Below, one piece after another: positions 23,093-35,482 of a DNA stretch of 64,000 nucleotides. The DNA is from Gracilaria domingensis (lineage: Eukaryota > Rhodophyta > Florideophyceae > Gracilariales > Gracilariaceae), in the NCBI GenBank assembly GCA_022539475.1, contig VCMS01000069.1, positions 62,001 to 126,000 of the forward strand. Direction: 5' to 3'. The translations under genes were made by a program, and so were the position numbers. The notes under the pieces were generated by a model. The model was not told the origin of the DNA and searched no databases. It worked only from the letters and a program-made list of their open reading frames with translations. The number at the start of each line of letters is the position of its first letter. The stretch's first letter is position 1.

Positions 23093-23850
23093 TTAGTTAT
23101 AATTCCCGTTCACGGGTTTTCCTGGTACACACCAGTATATGACTAGTAATAACTAGTCGTTGCAATCGAGATGGTTCGGACATGTGGGACACGGTGAAGC
23201 TCATGGGAGTTTGACCACTACACGTGGGCGTTTTCCACACTTAGTCGGTGTTCTAGTTTATACTATGTATTAATATTAGGTAGCACACTACCTAGCGCGC
23301 TGGCGTCGCCGCCGTCCGGCCCAGTAAAGTTCCCCAACCAGGGTGATTCTACTTCAGGATCTCGGCTCTAGCTTTCCTCGCCTTCGGCGGTGTATAACCC
23401 CTTGTCAGAGGGACTCCCCGCTGCCAAGGTTCGGCTATCCACCCTGCGACCCCTAAGAAGCTAATCGTGAAAGTGCTCACCGCTGTTGTCGCGTTTCGAA
23501 CCTGTATAGGGAATCCCTGGCTGTACGCCGTATCTTTGTGCCCCTTTTCTTTGAGGCGACTACACTTGTGTGGGCTCCTCTTCCCTTTCCCCATCTCACC
23601 CCACTTCGTGGTACCGATCCTCTAGAGAAGTGCACTACACACAGGTGGTTTTCTCTCTCTGCTCAACTCTCTACGCTCCTTCGTGACGGTTTGGCGCCGG
23701 TCTTACACCCGGCTAGTCGTGCAATTCCAGAGAGGCTCTGTTCGCTGGTTGCCCTCCAAGGAAGAAGATCCCGGACGTCTTCGTGGTGTGTTTCCCGCTC
23801 ACGGGCATTGCACTACAAGTATAATACTTTGTAGGATACATATGAGTGAA
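23093..23850. other. Possible LTR or leader sequence
   Basis: No gene. Moderate GC, unlike the AT-rich DNA that starts at 23850. An 81-codon minus-strand frame (23349-23594) has no motif. The position fits the 3' LTR of the gypsy at 17.3 kb or the 5' LTR of a minus-strand element, but there is no partner copy in the window. Confidence 0.3.
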
Positions 23851-26205
23851 TGTTAGGCATGTACTTGTTCGGTATCATCGATATCTCTAATTCATAGATG
23901 AGACAAAAATATGTTTACAGTAAGCAGTGCTGTGAAATCTCAAACTCATCCCGATGTACTAAGATGTATATACTTTTGGAACACACTTCATTCATTCAAA
24001 ATAATATGGAAACAGAAATGTATTCTAATTCGCATTCTGACAAGACAGGCATCGATTTCAATTCATTCTGGCAATCTTGTAGAACTTGAGGTATGTTGGC
24101 AATAACTTGATCCGTTTCATCAGTCGTGCGATAACTTTCTCTGTTATTTGACCATTATGGCAGTTTCATACCTCAGACAAAACGGCGCAATGCACCTTCC
24201 ATAATGCCGAACTTGACGAGTGAAGTAGGCCAAACCTATGACTGCATTTGCTTCTATTCACTAGTGAGCGAAGAAATCGTGTGAGTACAAGTAACTAGTT
24301 CTCTCGAAGAACAATCCAATGGTTCTAATGATGCTTTAGACAAAAGAATGCCCTACTTTGCAAGTGCATACGTGAAGCATTCTACAAGCTTCCCAACCTG
24401 CAACATTCATGCCTCAAAAACTTGCAATGAAAATATGTCACTCAGTATCTGCACTGCACTACTGCCTAGCAAAGCAGAGCAGAACAAACACCGTCATTTA
24501 GTAAACTCAAATAAGCTCTAGTATTGAGGAGAACATGTCCGCTTTTTTCTTCCTCGATGATGACCTACCAATATCATCTCATGGTATACTGTTCACCTTA
24601 TGGATTGTACGAGACATATATGTCTCAAGCATTACCTTTCAGGTGTGGATCATCTCGAAGGAAGAAAGTTTCTAGACCAATTTGAACAATCTGCATAAGC
24701 TGCTTTACACTTGAAGATATGCCGGCTTCGTTGAGAGCATATGCTCAATAGAACCGTTCATGCAGCTACACATGGTTCCTTTCATGGCGTCCTACTTTTA
24801 ATTGATACTGTAAACGGCTGTGTGAAATTTTGAAAGGACAAGCATGAGAATAGTAGGCTTCAAACGAGAAAATATAAGACGAGATCTACTAGAAAATAGG
24901 GCTTCTCAATTCATGTGTAGCATATGGAGTTTCCAAAACATTTTGGTGGTAGTGATCAAGTCAATGTACGACAAACGAGATATAAGAGTAGACGGAATAA
25001 TTCCCTCTCTGTCAACTTGATATGGCTCTCTTACAATGAATAGGACTTCCATGTTTCAATGGGAGCACATTCTTGTCTATAGTAAGTTTACATGTTAAAA
25101 GGTATTGGCGGGGTGCTGTTTGAGTTTGCGTCAAAAGGTTTTTACTATGATCTTATTATGGTCTCCGTGTAAAATAGAAAGTGAATTAGTATAGATTTTG
25201 TTACATGATTTCTGAGACTTAAGACATATATGTCTCATATAATGTAATAAAGTAAGAACCGTTTCAATGTATTACTTCAAATCAGTACATCACAAGAACG
25301 AATATTATGCCCCACTCATGCATTGACCATTACGATGGTCACCAAATGTGATTAATATTCATCATCAGCCTAAACGTGGATACTGAATTTAAGGTCAATA
25401 ACTGTATTCGCAAAAAGTTTCGAAGAAATTAAAAAAAGAGGGACGAAGTGAATGCAAAGTTATCAATTCGTAATTGCTGAGGAACACGCCTAAACATCTT
25501 GGCTATAGTACTGATGGTACTTGTTTCCAGAACAACCTTTTGGAAACGTGTGATTAGAAGGAGACACATGTCCGTAGGTCCTAACGGTAAAATGTTTGAA
25601 AATTTTTAAAGGAAGGTTACCAACAGGTATTCTACGAAGGTCGCGAGGAAAGTTTAGCAGCCGTAGAAATGATTCTAATGGATACAGAAGGCAGCAAAAT
25701 CTAGTTATTGACTACAGAAACTGTAGTGGCCGCAAAAATAATTCTATTGGATATCGAAGGCCGCAAAATCTAGTTATTGACTACAGAAACTGTAGTGGCC
25801 GCAAAAATAATTCTATTGGATATCGAAGGCCGCAATGCTTACGCTATTGGCCAGTAGAAGCCGATTGCGGCCCAAAGGCCGCTAAATGTTATAATTGGCC
25901 AATGAATGCCGCAAAAATGTTCTGATTGGCCACAGAGTGCTGGGAAAAGCTTTTATGGGCCATGTAACTAATATGATTGATAGCAGACTGAATTATGGCC
26001 GTTCTGTAAAAGAAAAAGTGTGAATGTTGATGGTATAAGATAGAAGCACTTACAGATTTTAAGGTAACGGAATATCTCATGAAAACTCTTTATGAGACTT
26101 GTTCTGAAAATCCATATTTAAGTATGGTGTGCGACGAAACGTTAGTGCCACGGAGGAAGAAGTTTATGTAGCAAAACGTATCTTGATATTTTTAGGAGAT
26201 TATTG
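23851..26205. other. AT-rich gene-free spacer
   Basis: No supported gene on either strand. Short shared words such as GACATATATGTCTCA (about 24610 and 25222) are seen. A tandem repeat occupies 25658-25838. Confidence 0.6.
25658..25838. repeat. Tandem repeat, 69-bp period, about 2.6 units
   Basis: Units start at about 25658, 25728 and 25797; the last two are almost identical over the shared part (GGCCGCAAAAATAATTCTAT...). Because 69 is a multiple of 3, one frame shows a 23-residue protein repeat (IGYRRPQNLVIDYRNCSGRK...). There is no other coding evidence. Further GGCC-rich, looser copies trail to about 25950. Confidence 0.85.
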
Positions 26206-26506
26206 TTGTAACAGAGAAGATAAAAATTGAATTGATAATAATGTAACTCTCGTTGTGCAGCGCCTGGGAATCGTGCGCAGCAGAGCCGGCGTTTGCTTTC
26301 CTTTCCCCGCGTCAAGCAAGCAAGTGATCCGGGAGTCATATTCCCGTCTGTCCGTACCTCCCACGGGCCTCCATTGGGCCGCAAAGCGTCTCCTTCATTG
26401 TTGCCCTGTCTAGGTGCGAGCTCACCCGAGCTGCGAAGGCAGCTCGAGGTCAATATCACGTAAGGAACATGCGGGTGGCGCTTGTCGCAAAATGCGACAA
26501 ACCACA
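26206..26506 (-). repeat. LTR-like repeat, copy 1 (3' side of the copia fossil)
   Basis: About 300 bp, in direct orientation with 33376-33700. Shared words include TCCTTTCCCCGCGTC, GCGAGCTCACCCGAGCTGC and GCAAAATGC(G/A)ACAAACCACA. On the minus strand it would start TGTGGTTTGT and end near CTCTGTTACA, i.e. TG...CA. No matching target-site duplication is evident. Confidence 0.65.
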
Positions 26507-27362
26507 CACTCCTCGCTCGCGTCCATCAGCCGTAAAACATCAAATCTTAACCAAATGATATCTCAGTAAACATAGTAGTACAAACAGAGAACGTTTTCCA
26601 CACACAAAGAGCGTAGTTTCCGTCGTCGTTCAAGAGCAAAGACCAAGATGGTTCAAAGCGAAAACTTCACCACTCAAGTGATCGAGCCGTTTGTGAGTCA
26701 CACACCCGCCGCAGTCACTGTAGGCTGCCAAATGGCTATCCAGCATTCACTGAGGGCACAGCGTGCGCAATAAATCCTATTGCCATCCTCCGAGAAAATC
26801 CAGGATCAAACCACGTACAGAAACCGTAACAACCGGATCGGGCTAAGTAGTGCAGCAGCAAGCTGAACTCGAATAGTAGCAGCACATCCCGAAGTAGTTT
26901 CTGTATATAAGAACCAGCTACGTCCCGATTTCAACCGCGTAGCATGCAGTACATCCACGATCCCACCTAGTTTCTCTGACAACTTCGGTCACCAGCGAAG
27001 TAGGAGCGGCGAGCCTTGGCACAGCCTCGGATCGGCTGCTTAACACGCATTCGAATCCCGTGTGCTCGTTGCACTGGTTTCTGCTTCCGGCAGACACCAC
27101 CACCGACCAGTCGTTTACGGGGGAGGCTGCGGCTGCAGGACAAAAACGTGAGACGCCAGAAGCCGACCTGGGCGCGAATATGTCGACACAGGGTGGTGTC
27201 CCATTACCTGCAGACCGGCCACGACGATAAAGACCCCGCCGGGAAGTGTAGGCCATCTATGGCCGTCGGAGGGAAAACGAACACCTGGAAAGCGAACGAC
27301 AGAGATCTGGCCACGGTCCGGAGGGCTCAGAGGCAAATCCTCACACAAATACAGGACAGAGC
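26507..27362. other. Sequence between LTR-like repeat and antisense frame
   Basis: Contains GTATATAAGAACC near 26903, a possible TATA box for the plus-strand frame that follows. Coding-like but fragmentary plus-strand frames (27016-27489) have no motif. Confidence 0.35.
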
Positions 27363-28516
27363 GTGTGGGCAGGGGTGGCCAATCGACACGATGGTATGGG
27401 AGAAAATGAAACGAATCAGGACGTCGAATCGCGCAGCCCCAATCCCTGGAGGAACCCCCGTCAGCAGCCGAAATTTCGATATTTCCTGATCAGCAACATC
27501 TCCCAAATCAGCGAAAATGCGGATGGCATAGAGGTCACCTCTGATGAGGAAGGCTATGAGACGTGGACTTTTGGTGAAGTCCTTTCAGTGATTCGGGATG
27601 AGAGTCCGGCTCAAGAATAGTACATGGTGGAGCACCAATCTGGCTGTGTCCGGCGATTCAATGCGACAAAATGTCGGGCTGTTTTAGGAAACTCCATTTA
27701 CTATTGGTGCCGCGAACGGCCCGGGGTTGCCCTGAAAGAAAAGATAGCAACCAGGTACGGTCTGTACGACGAGAGTGACGGAGAAGTATGGTGGATCGAC
27801 AAGATTTAATACGTTGAACACGATTGTGTTTTGCCCGGCCAGTTCGGAGTTAGAATATACTACGGTCCGACGTATTATACACGTAACCACGAAGAACCAG
27901 AATGGGGCTGGAGCTGCGTCGCTTTAAACAGCATCGCCGGCCCCGGGCTAAATGCCGCCCTGATACAGCAATCCATCTGCCACGGACCAATGCAATGCGA
28001 CGTTCACCGCAATGGCAATCACTTTTCATTAGCACCTCGTCGTACACCACATGCAGTCAATGCCCTTATCAGGTAGTGCGTTGCCCATCCCAGGACGCCT
28101 GTGGGGGTATCCAGTCCCGGATATCGGCCTCGATTTAATTGCACACGGAAGTACCATGTACAGGATTCGACCATGATGATATCGAACAAAGATTCTTTTG
28201 CCTATATGAATCTGTTATTAATGCCGCATCCCGGGTTGCTGGTTTCGGATTCACCAATTTCACGCTCTTTTCCACCAGCGTAGCAGCGCTAATGACTTTC
28301 GCCGATGCTGTCAGGTGGTTAAGGCAGAAGTTCGAAAGCGTACAACTGGAGAGGGTCAAAGCCATACCGATCGAAGCAAACAAACGGCGATGGATCGTAC
28401 AACAAACCACCTTTGTATACATTGCGCGCCTTCGGGCTATAAATGTGGACCATGTGGTCTGCGTTGACGACCAAAGATCTGAATTCCTCGATGCGGTTGA
28501 ACTTCTTCCGATGTAA
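27363..28516 (+). pseudogene. Unknown fossil reading frame opposite the copia pol
   Basis: A run of plus-strand coding, mostly in one frame and a few times interrupted. Segments include FRYFLISNISQISENADGI, DEEGYETWTFGEVLSVIRD, AVLGNSIYYWCRERPGVALK, then a block that moves to another frame (FFCLYESVINAASRVAGFGF, LMTFADAVRWLRQKFESVQL) and ends near ...SEFLDAVELLPM. I do not recognise it. It converges on the copia pol end at 28665 and sits between pol and the 3' LTR-like repeat. That fits an antisense accessory ORF of that element or an unrelated gene trapped there. Confidence 0.45.
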
Positions 28517-31500
28517 CTTTCCTACAAAGGCTTATGCAGCTGTTTAAGAGGCACTGGAGAAGGTGTGAGGGTTATGGAACTTCGTGAACTCAGCTTTGGT
28601 GAAAGTTTTAAGGGATTCATGACGAAACGAGAGAGTTCAGACAGGCCCAAGTAAATTTTTCACCCATGGATTATGCGGTTGAACTTGAGAGCCTCTTGGA
28701 GTTCTGAGACACTCTCCTCGATCATTCCATTCCACAAGACCTCGTTCAGCTTGCGAAACATTACTATGTTTCTCTTCTTCAATGCGTCCGCTAGGTTCAG
28801 CCTGTCTCAAATCCACTGCAAAACCGAGATCTCTCCGGTCTCGAACGAATCTTTGAGCCTTGCCACAGTTAGGCGGAGACGATAGTCCTTTCCTTCGTGA
28901 AGGGTTGTTATTGTGGAGTAGAGATCATCGGAATCCAGAGTCAAGAAAAAGAGGAGACTCGTGGTGGCGTTATAGATTTCCACAATTGCAGTGGACTTCG
29001 AGGAGCCACAGTCAGCTGAGTGGGCTGCCGCCAAGATTTCTTCACCGATTGAACTGAAGAAGACTCTGGACTGCTTAGAGCTCGTTCAGTCGAGTACATG
29101 GAATATAAGACTCCAAACCCCCGCTGGCATGGATAGTCACGAGGTGTATCCCGTTTTCCTGTGGAATCACTTACCTTGACTTGCATCCAAGAACGCGAGG
29201 TATCGTGAAGCAGCCGCTGGCGAGGGAAGACGAAGGTGCACAATCTCGACCTTAAGTGAGAGCATCTCACCACAAACTTGTTTTGCCAGTATCAGGTCAG
29301 AAACTAACAACTTCGATGTTCTTTGTTGTAGGTCGCTCGCGGCGAAGGAGGCTTGGTGTAATAAACCATGACCTCGGAAGTTAAGGGCTCCGTTAAGTCC
29401 AAGAAACGCGGTTCTCTCTTCCCCTGTACATGGTGAATCGAAGCGCTTGCGGCGCTCCCTCGAGGTGGATAGCTTAGATTTGCTCTTGATATACTCCTCC
29501 ATGTTGACGGAAGTGGAGTTATCATCCTTACGCTCAATTTGCAGTCGATTGAAGATGAGCGTCAAGGAGTTGTTGAGCATCCCAACCGTGAACCACTTGC
29601 TGATATCGGCATGGAGGCTTTGGAGATCAGGCAAGAGTCCAGCTAGTACCTTATCATTGACCACTTTGGCCATTTCAAGTTTGATCGAGCCATAATCGTT
29701 ACGCAGAACGAAAAGCTTTGGGAGGCCACGGACGATTTCGAAGTTTTGATCCAAGAGCTACTTTTCCACAGACAGTTGCCAAAGGCATCCAGACTCCACC
29801 AGACCGTAGGTGGGCGCTAGCAGCTTCCGGACATGACGTGGCTTAGCCCAGCCCCTTGGCGGGATCATAAATATGTCCCTGTTAAGTTTACGGCCCTGCA
29901 AGTATGCCAATTTTGCATATCAAGGGTGGCCAAAAGTAAGTCCAAGTGTGGCAGAGATTGACAGGACTGTTCGAATCTCTGGGAACTGCGCCGCTGGCGA
30001 GTCCGTGGGGATCCCATCTTTTTGCTTACCGCGGTTGCCGTGAGGAACCAGTCGATATTTTAGACGAAGTGCGCCGCCCTCACCGTCATCCTTGATGTAG
30101 AAGAAATGGTGTGAAATCAAGATGTTGGCAAACTTCGGGAGGGCCGATCGGTGAATCTCCTGGTAGCGCTTGTATACAGCCTTTTCCTTAGCTATGACCT
30201 TATCAACGACCGATCTTGGAAGAAACTCCGTCCTCGACTCCGATACTTGCTCCGTCTCCATCACTTCAATGGCACTCCTCAGGATTTCCTGCTCCGCCGA
30301 ACGTAGCTGTACCGGGGGCAACAGCTTGACCAGAGCTGTGTCCCCAATATCTTTCTCAGGACAAGAAGGGTCAAATGGAGCTCCAATGTCCTATTCAGAA
30401 ATGTTAACTTCTCGTGGCTTATCCCCAGCCAGTACCGAACGTGCGTTTGGATGGTATGACCAGAGAGTAGGTTCATCGTTCAGCACAAAATCCACTGAAG
30501 TTTGGCATTGTGGGTCCAAGGTCTGCTTTGTTGGGTTGCGTGGTTCGACAGCAATAGGGTTGTCCGCAGCATAAGTTTCTGTTTCCACAATTCCATGAGA
30601 TAATGGCGAAGCGTATACCACTCGGTTCAGTTTGACCCAGCAACGCAGAAGTTGGAACCAGGCGAACATCTTCGTGTGCTGCTCTGATGCTGTGACCGTG
30701 ATGGTTCTCAGTAGAGGAGAGTAACTGTGAGTTGGTCCTGCGCTTCTCTGACAAACCCAAAGTGCCAAGTACCGAATTTCGAACCTCGTTTGAAGTAGTA
30801 GACCGTAGTACTTCTTGGAAACTGGGTTTTGGTGAGAACATGAGGATCTCTTGTCCTGTCAAGTGTCTGGATTGATCTCCTGGCCACCTGCTCCTGGTAG
30901 GCTTCAAGGAGTTCTACCGTCACTTCAGGCTGTGGTACACCGGTGAAACTTGGTTTATAACCCCGAACAAGCTCAAAGCTGCTCAGTTTGCCTCCGTACA
31001 TGCAGTTACTGAAGAACGTTGAACGGGAGAGAATTTCCATGTACGTGAACTGAGTCTTGCGTACAGCCGAGAAATAACTTGAATAACGCAGAATTCTGGG
31101 GGCAATGAGCCGAACCATTTCGTTCTTGCACTCTACCAAACCCATTTTGTTATGTAACCTCGTTGGTCGGGGCTCAAACGTGATGGAGTGTGAATCCAGG
31201 AAATTCTTGAACGTTCCCATGTCAAACTCAGGGTCACCCGAGAGCGAGTCATGAAGGCCATGGATGTTCACCCAGTGGTGCTCGAAAGCAGTTTTGGCCT
31301 TACTGAACCCCTATTCTCTGACATTACCGTTACCGAGTACGCAGATGATAAATCCATAATGTGAAGAATGGAGATATTCTCCATTTCCGAGATGAAGAAG
31401 AAGTCCAGCTGAACATTGCTATTGAACGGGACTAGAAGTCGTCGAAACGAGACCTTCTTCGAGGATGAAGGTCGCCCCGTAGAGCGACAGGTGGTACACC

Positions 31501-33375
31501 TCTTCAGGACGGCCTTCAAAGCCTGGTCGAGCACAGGTGTGAGAACATTGGCGCGGCTGCAAATCGCCCTCATGTCATTAACCGGCATGTGAGTAAAGCC
31601 TTGTAACTTAGCGGCGAAGCGTCGACACGCCTTATGGTCAGAGTACTTCTTTTTTTCACTCAAGCATTGGTCTTACTTGCGACGCGCCGATGTGAAACAA
31701 AGTACGAAGTAATCGCTTCACGTGTGGACGGCACTACGAGAAGCCTCGTCCGGATGGTGTCCTCAGGATCGCCACGGAGACGCGAGCTATACCTTGGGAG
31801 ACGTAGCTCCGCAATTGAAAACACGCCTTTTGGAACCTCCATGAGCTCCTCGCTCCCGAGCAGATTCGACTAGTGAACAAGATGGTTTCCCACGAGAAGC
31901 AGCCTATCCCCCTATACCACGTAAGAGGATAACGCGCTCTCACGATCATCAACATCCGTGAGAGGCAGGTCCCAGATAGCGAACGTGAGGGGACCATCAT
32001 CGCAGTTAACACCGTAATCACGGTAGAATGGTTCTGGGTCGAGGGGACGAGGTTGAACGGAGTACCGAGTGCAGAGGCAACACGAGCTGCTGATTGCACA
32101 CCACCAACACTTCGAGGGCATCCAATATCGAGAGTTGGATTCGGGGCATTAGGTTAATCTATCGACATAATGGCTCCACGTTTGCATATTAAGCTCGATT
32201 GGCACTCAAAGGTGTGGAACCTCACCGAAAAAACCCCTCGGATTATGTGTTCTTTTCCGACGACTCCTTCTCTAGGCGGACCATCTTTTGAAGATAGGTC
32301 TCGCAGTCCTTGTACTTGCACTCCTTTGAGATTCGGTAGTGTTGGGTAGAGCCGCAGTCGAATTAAAATCCTTTCTTGCTATTCTGCGTCTTGCTGGGTG
32401 GATCCGAGTTGCCACCGCTTCGGTTGGATGCCTGAGAGGAGCACCTCTTCTTCTTATTATTCTTCCTATCGCGACCAGCAGGGGAGAACTTTCGTTTCTG
32501 CGGTTCAGAAGTCTGAACACCAAAAGAAAGAAGAACCTTATGTACGCGTTGCTGGACAAGGGCTTCAATGTCATGGAGAGAGAGCTCATTCGAGGCCTTT
32601 TTGGTTGCGCAGGAAAGAGAGAAGAGAACGGAAACTGCATCATCGAGATGTAGCACGACACGAGAAGCTGCCGGCTTTGAAATTGTCTTAATATTCTCTG
32701 ACTTTCAGTCCCCTCTTCTCCCAGAAAGGCCAGGAATCTGTAAAGCCAATGCGTCGGATACGTCCTTCACCTTTCAGCGGTACTCTTGGAATTTTGACTG
32801 CATTTCGGGCATTGTTTCCGGAATCTGCAGAGGTTCCATGGTCCCAACGAGCGATTCAGAGATTTCTCTGATCTTCTCCATCACTGGATATGGGACGAGA
32901 CCACCATCAACCGAGACTTGTCCCTGCTCAGCACGAGATTGCGCCTCCGAAAGAAGCTTTAAAACAGCATTATGGAGGGTGTTCTCCGGAAGTTTTGCGT
33001 TATTGATTAAGGTTATAGCAGCTGATATCGCTTGTCGGGTCCCTTCTCGGCTGCGATACGGACGGAATCAACCCATTCTAATATATCACGACTCCATTGA
33101 AATAAGTCTTTAGCAGCATCGAAATGCGGTATATCATGAGAATTAGACTTTTTTGAAGACGAAGGCTTTCGGCTTATATCTACCCGGGTGAAAATCTCCG
33201 TCATTAGATATTGGTTTACTTTTCTGTACCGAAGCACTTTTTTGTAGATACTCAAGGCATTTTCAATGGATCAAAATTTTCAAAAGAATTGCTTTCCATA
33301 GAATTTCGGTAGATTTTGATGCAATGAAGACATAATGACGCACGACTTGGGTTAATGAAAATTGACTGAACGAGA

Positions 33376-33700
33376 AATGAAAATACCATAATATTCGAAT
33401 TAAATTTGATTGCACGAGTTTTCGCTGGGCTAATGTTACTCGCGTTGTGGAGCGCGTGGAAATCGTCCGCAGCAGAGCCTTCGTTCGCTGTCCTTTCCCC
33501 GCGTCGAGCAAGCAAGCGATCCGGAAGTCAAGTTCCGGTCTGTTCGGACCTCCGACGGGCCTCCGTCGGGCCAGACAACGTCTACTTTATTGTTGCCCTC
33601 GGCCTGGGCGCGAGCTCACCCGAGCTGCAAAAGCAACTCAAGGTTCATATCGCGTAAGCCACACACGAGTGCCGCGTGTCGCAAAATGCAACAAACCACA
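33376..33700 (-). repeat. LTR-like repeat, copy 2 (5' side of the copia fossil)
   Basis: Direct-orientation partner of 26206-26506, placed just upstream of the gag-like region on the minus strand, as a 5' LTR should be. The right edge is at ACAAACCACA; the left edge is uncertain by about 20 bp. Confidence 0.65.
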
Positions 33701-34212
33701 GATAATAGCTGGGATCTTATTGATTTGTTTTCCCTAATCTTGTTAGAAGTGGCTGTGCTTCGTTGTTGCGCGCCGAGAACCTATTTTGAAGCGAGCTCAG
33801 AGAACGCGCGACAAGTTTACGACGGCATTGCGAAGGCGCACAGTGGCACCACCCGTTGTGGCGCCCAGCGCCAGACAAAATTAATGACAGTTCCGGCGAA
33901 TGCCCGACTCGCCGGCTGTCAAAACATGCTCGATACTGATCCGCTTCGCACGCCGGGCGCCACCGCTTCCATCATGATAGCATTCGCTGAGTTCAGCGCA
34001 CCGCCAGCGCCTCCCTCGCGTACTACCGCACTGCACGCCGCGGCCGCCGGCGCGCGCCGCAACGGAGATCTTCCTTTGTTTCTCGCTCTACCACTCGCGC
34101 CACGCCCCGCCGATGCCAAAACTCATTGCTTCGAGCGCCGCCATGCTTCCGCCTTTCACACCCCCGAAGAAGCCATCCTCCTCAACGACGACCCTCCCGC
34201 AGATTCTTAGAG
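33701..34212 (+). other. GC-rich flank, possibly the start of a truncated host gene
   Basis: A plus-strand ATG at 34113 opens MPKLIASSAAMLPPFTPPKK, then a Ser/Thr/Pro-rich run. That looks like an organelle-targeting or signal-type N-terminus, and nothing recognisable follows. Composition is host-like. If real, the gene was cut by the adjoining copia insertion. Confidence 0.3.
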
Positions 34213-35482
34213 CTCTGAGTGCTCGCCCTGCCGCACTACTGGGCTCGGACAGGAACTGGTCCGCGCATCAATTGGTTGGTAGTGGCTGGAGCGGATGCAC
34301 GTTATCGCGCTGCGCCTATGACCGGTCCGCTGACCTATTGGTTAGTTGTGGCCGAGAAGCGTGGTGCTTGCGCCATCTGCTCGCGCGTGCTCGGGCGCCC
34401 CGCAGCAGCGGCGGGTGGACTTGGGTTCAGCTCTTGCTCCAGCCCGCCCACACACCTACGTCAAGTGTTTCTGGATCGCTGCGCCGCGATAAGTGAACTG
34501 CGAGGATGGGTTCTCTCTTTCTCTCCCTCTCTGGATCTACGAACATTACTACCATGGCCCCGCTTCCGTCGACCCTCTATGAAAACTAACTTTACACTCT
34601 TGCGTCATCGGCTCTGAGCCACACATTACATGAGACCTTGCCAGTACTCCATATGACTCATCCTTGTGGTCCAGTCTTCAATCACTAACTTCATATGAAA
34701 GGTGGCTCAGCAATTCATATGGAGTCGTGACAGGTTGGCACTACCATTCGGGTATCCTTTTACTTCTTGTGAACTACCACACACGCAACCTCTGCCATCG
34801 GCTTTTTTGTTTTACTCTGGGCTTTCATGTATTCCCTATCAATCTGGCCCCTTCTTCTCACCGCTCGATGTTTTTGAAGTGCCATCACCATGGGCAATTG
34901 GTACTCCACCATCAACTGCGTGGTAACATCTCTCAGTGATACCGGGCTCCGCGCTTCTACTCCAAACAGGTGTTCTGGTCTCACGCCTATCGCTTCGCCG
35001 ACTTGGCGCCTCGTCTTGGCATGTCGTCTCTGGTGCTTCGCCCTTCCCCTCCGACGCACGGGCCCAACCTCACACTATTCTTTACTTGGCTTTGGTGTTG
35101 GGGTTTCTCTCCTTCTCTCTCTTGTGACTACTTTGGGTTTTCTATAGGAGTGTAGTACCCTCCGCTTGACGGGTGCGGGAAGATCCTCCGAAGATTGATC
35201 GGTGTGGTGCGGTGTTAGCTGCTTAATTGCGGAGACCTGCACTAAATCGATCGCCTAGCTACATGGGTTGGGCTGGGGTCACCTAAAGTCCCTAGCTCCC
35301 TCTGCCAGTAGGGGACTGGTTTGAAGTTTTCATCTACGAAGAATCCCTTGACCCGTAGGGGACGGGCGAAGACTACGAAGTTAGCGGATTCCATTTCTGT
35401 TAAAGCAGGTTGATCTCGCGGACTACTTCCCGCCTAAAAAGGTTGATATTTACTTACCACCCCGCTTGCCCGTACCATCAAC
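34213..35482. other. Probable LTR and leader of the copia element at 35.5 kb
   Basis: No gene motif. It lies directly upstream of a copia gag with no second copy in the window, so the LTR cannot be bounded. A short imperfect duplication (CAGTAGGGGACTGG... and CCGTAGGGGACGGG...) occurs near 35307-35365. Confidence 0.35.

Larger units (their letters stand above)
26206..33700 (-). mobile_element. Old Ty1/copia element with diverged LTRs (fossil)
   Basis: Minus-strand copia order: 5' LTR-like repeat (33376-33700), gag-like region (about 32270-33255: AAKDLFQWSRDILEWVDSVR), protease-like region (about 31730-32120), integrase zinc finger (about 31480-31660: GFTHMPVNDMRAIC, LKRCTTCRSTGRP), integrase core (about 30710-31420: NVQLDFFF, HSITFEPRPTRLHNKMGLVE), reverse transcriptase (about 29770-30320) and RNase H (about 28670-29450: CTGEERTAFLGLNGALNF, SLKVEIVHLRL). 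The pol reading ends near 28665 and the 3' LTR-like repeat lies at 26206-26506. The 2.1 kb between holds an opposite-strand reading frame. LTR copies are only about four-fifths identical, so it is old, and it has many interruptions. Confidence 0.75.

Noticed and set aside
23093-23850. Confident LTR assignment
   Set aside because: No second copy in the window and no clear TG...CA edges; left as a possibility only.
25658-25838. CRISPR-like array
   Set aside because: Units are contiguous tandem repeats with no spacers, in a eukaryotic setting.
25596-25925. 109-codon frame with 23-residue repeats
   Set aside because: The protein repeats come from a 69-bp DNA tandem repeat; no independent coding evidence.
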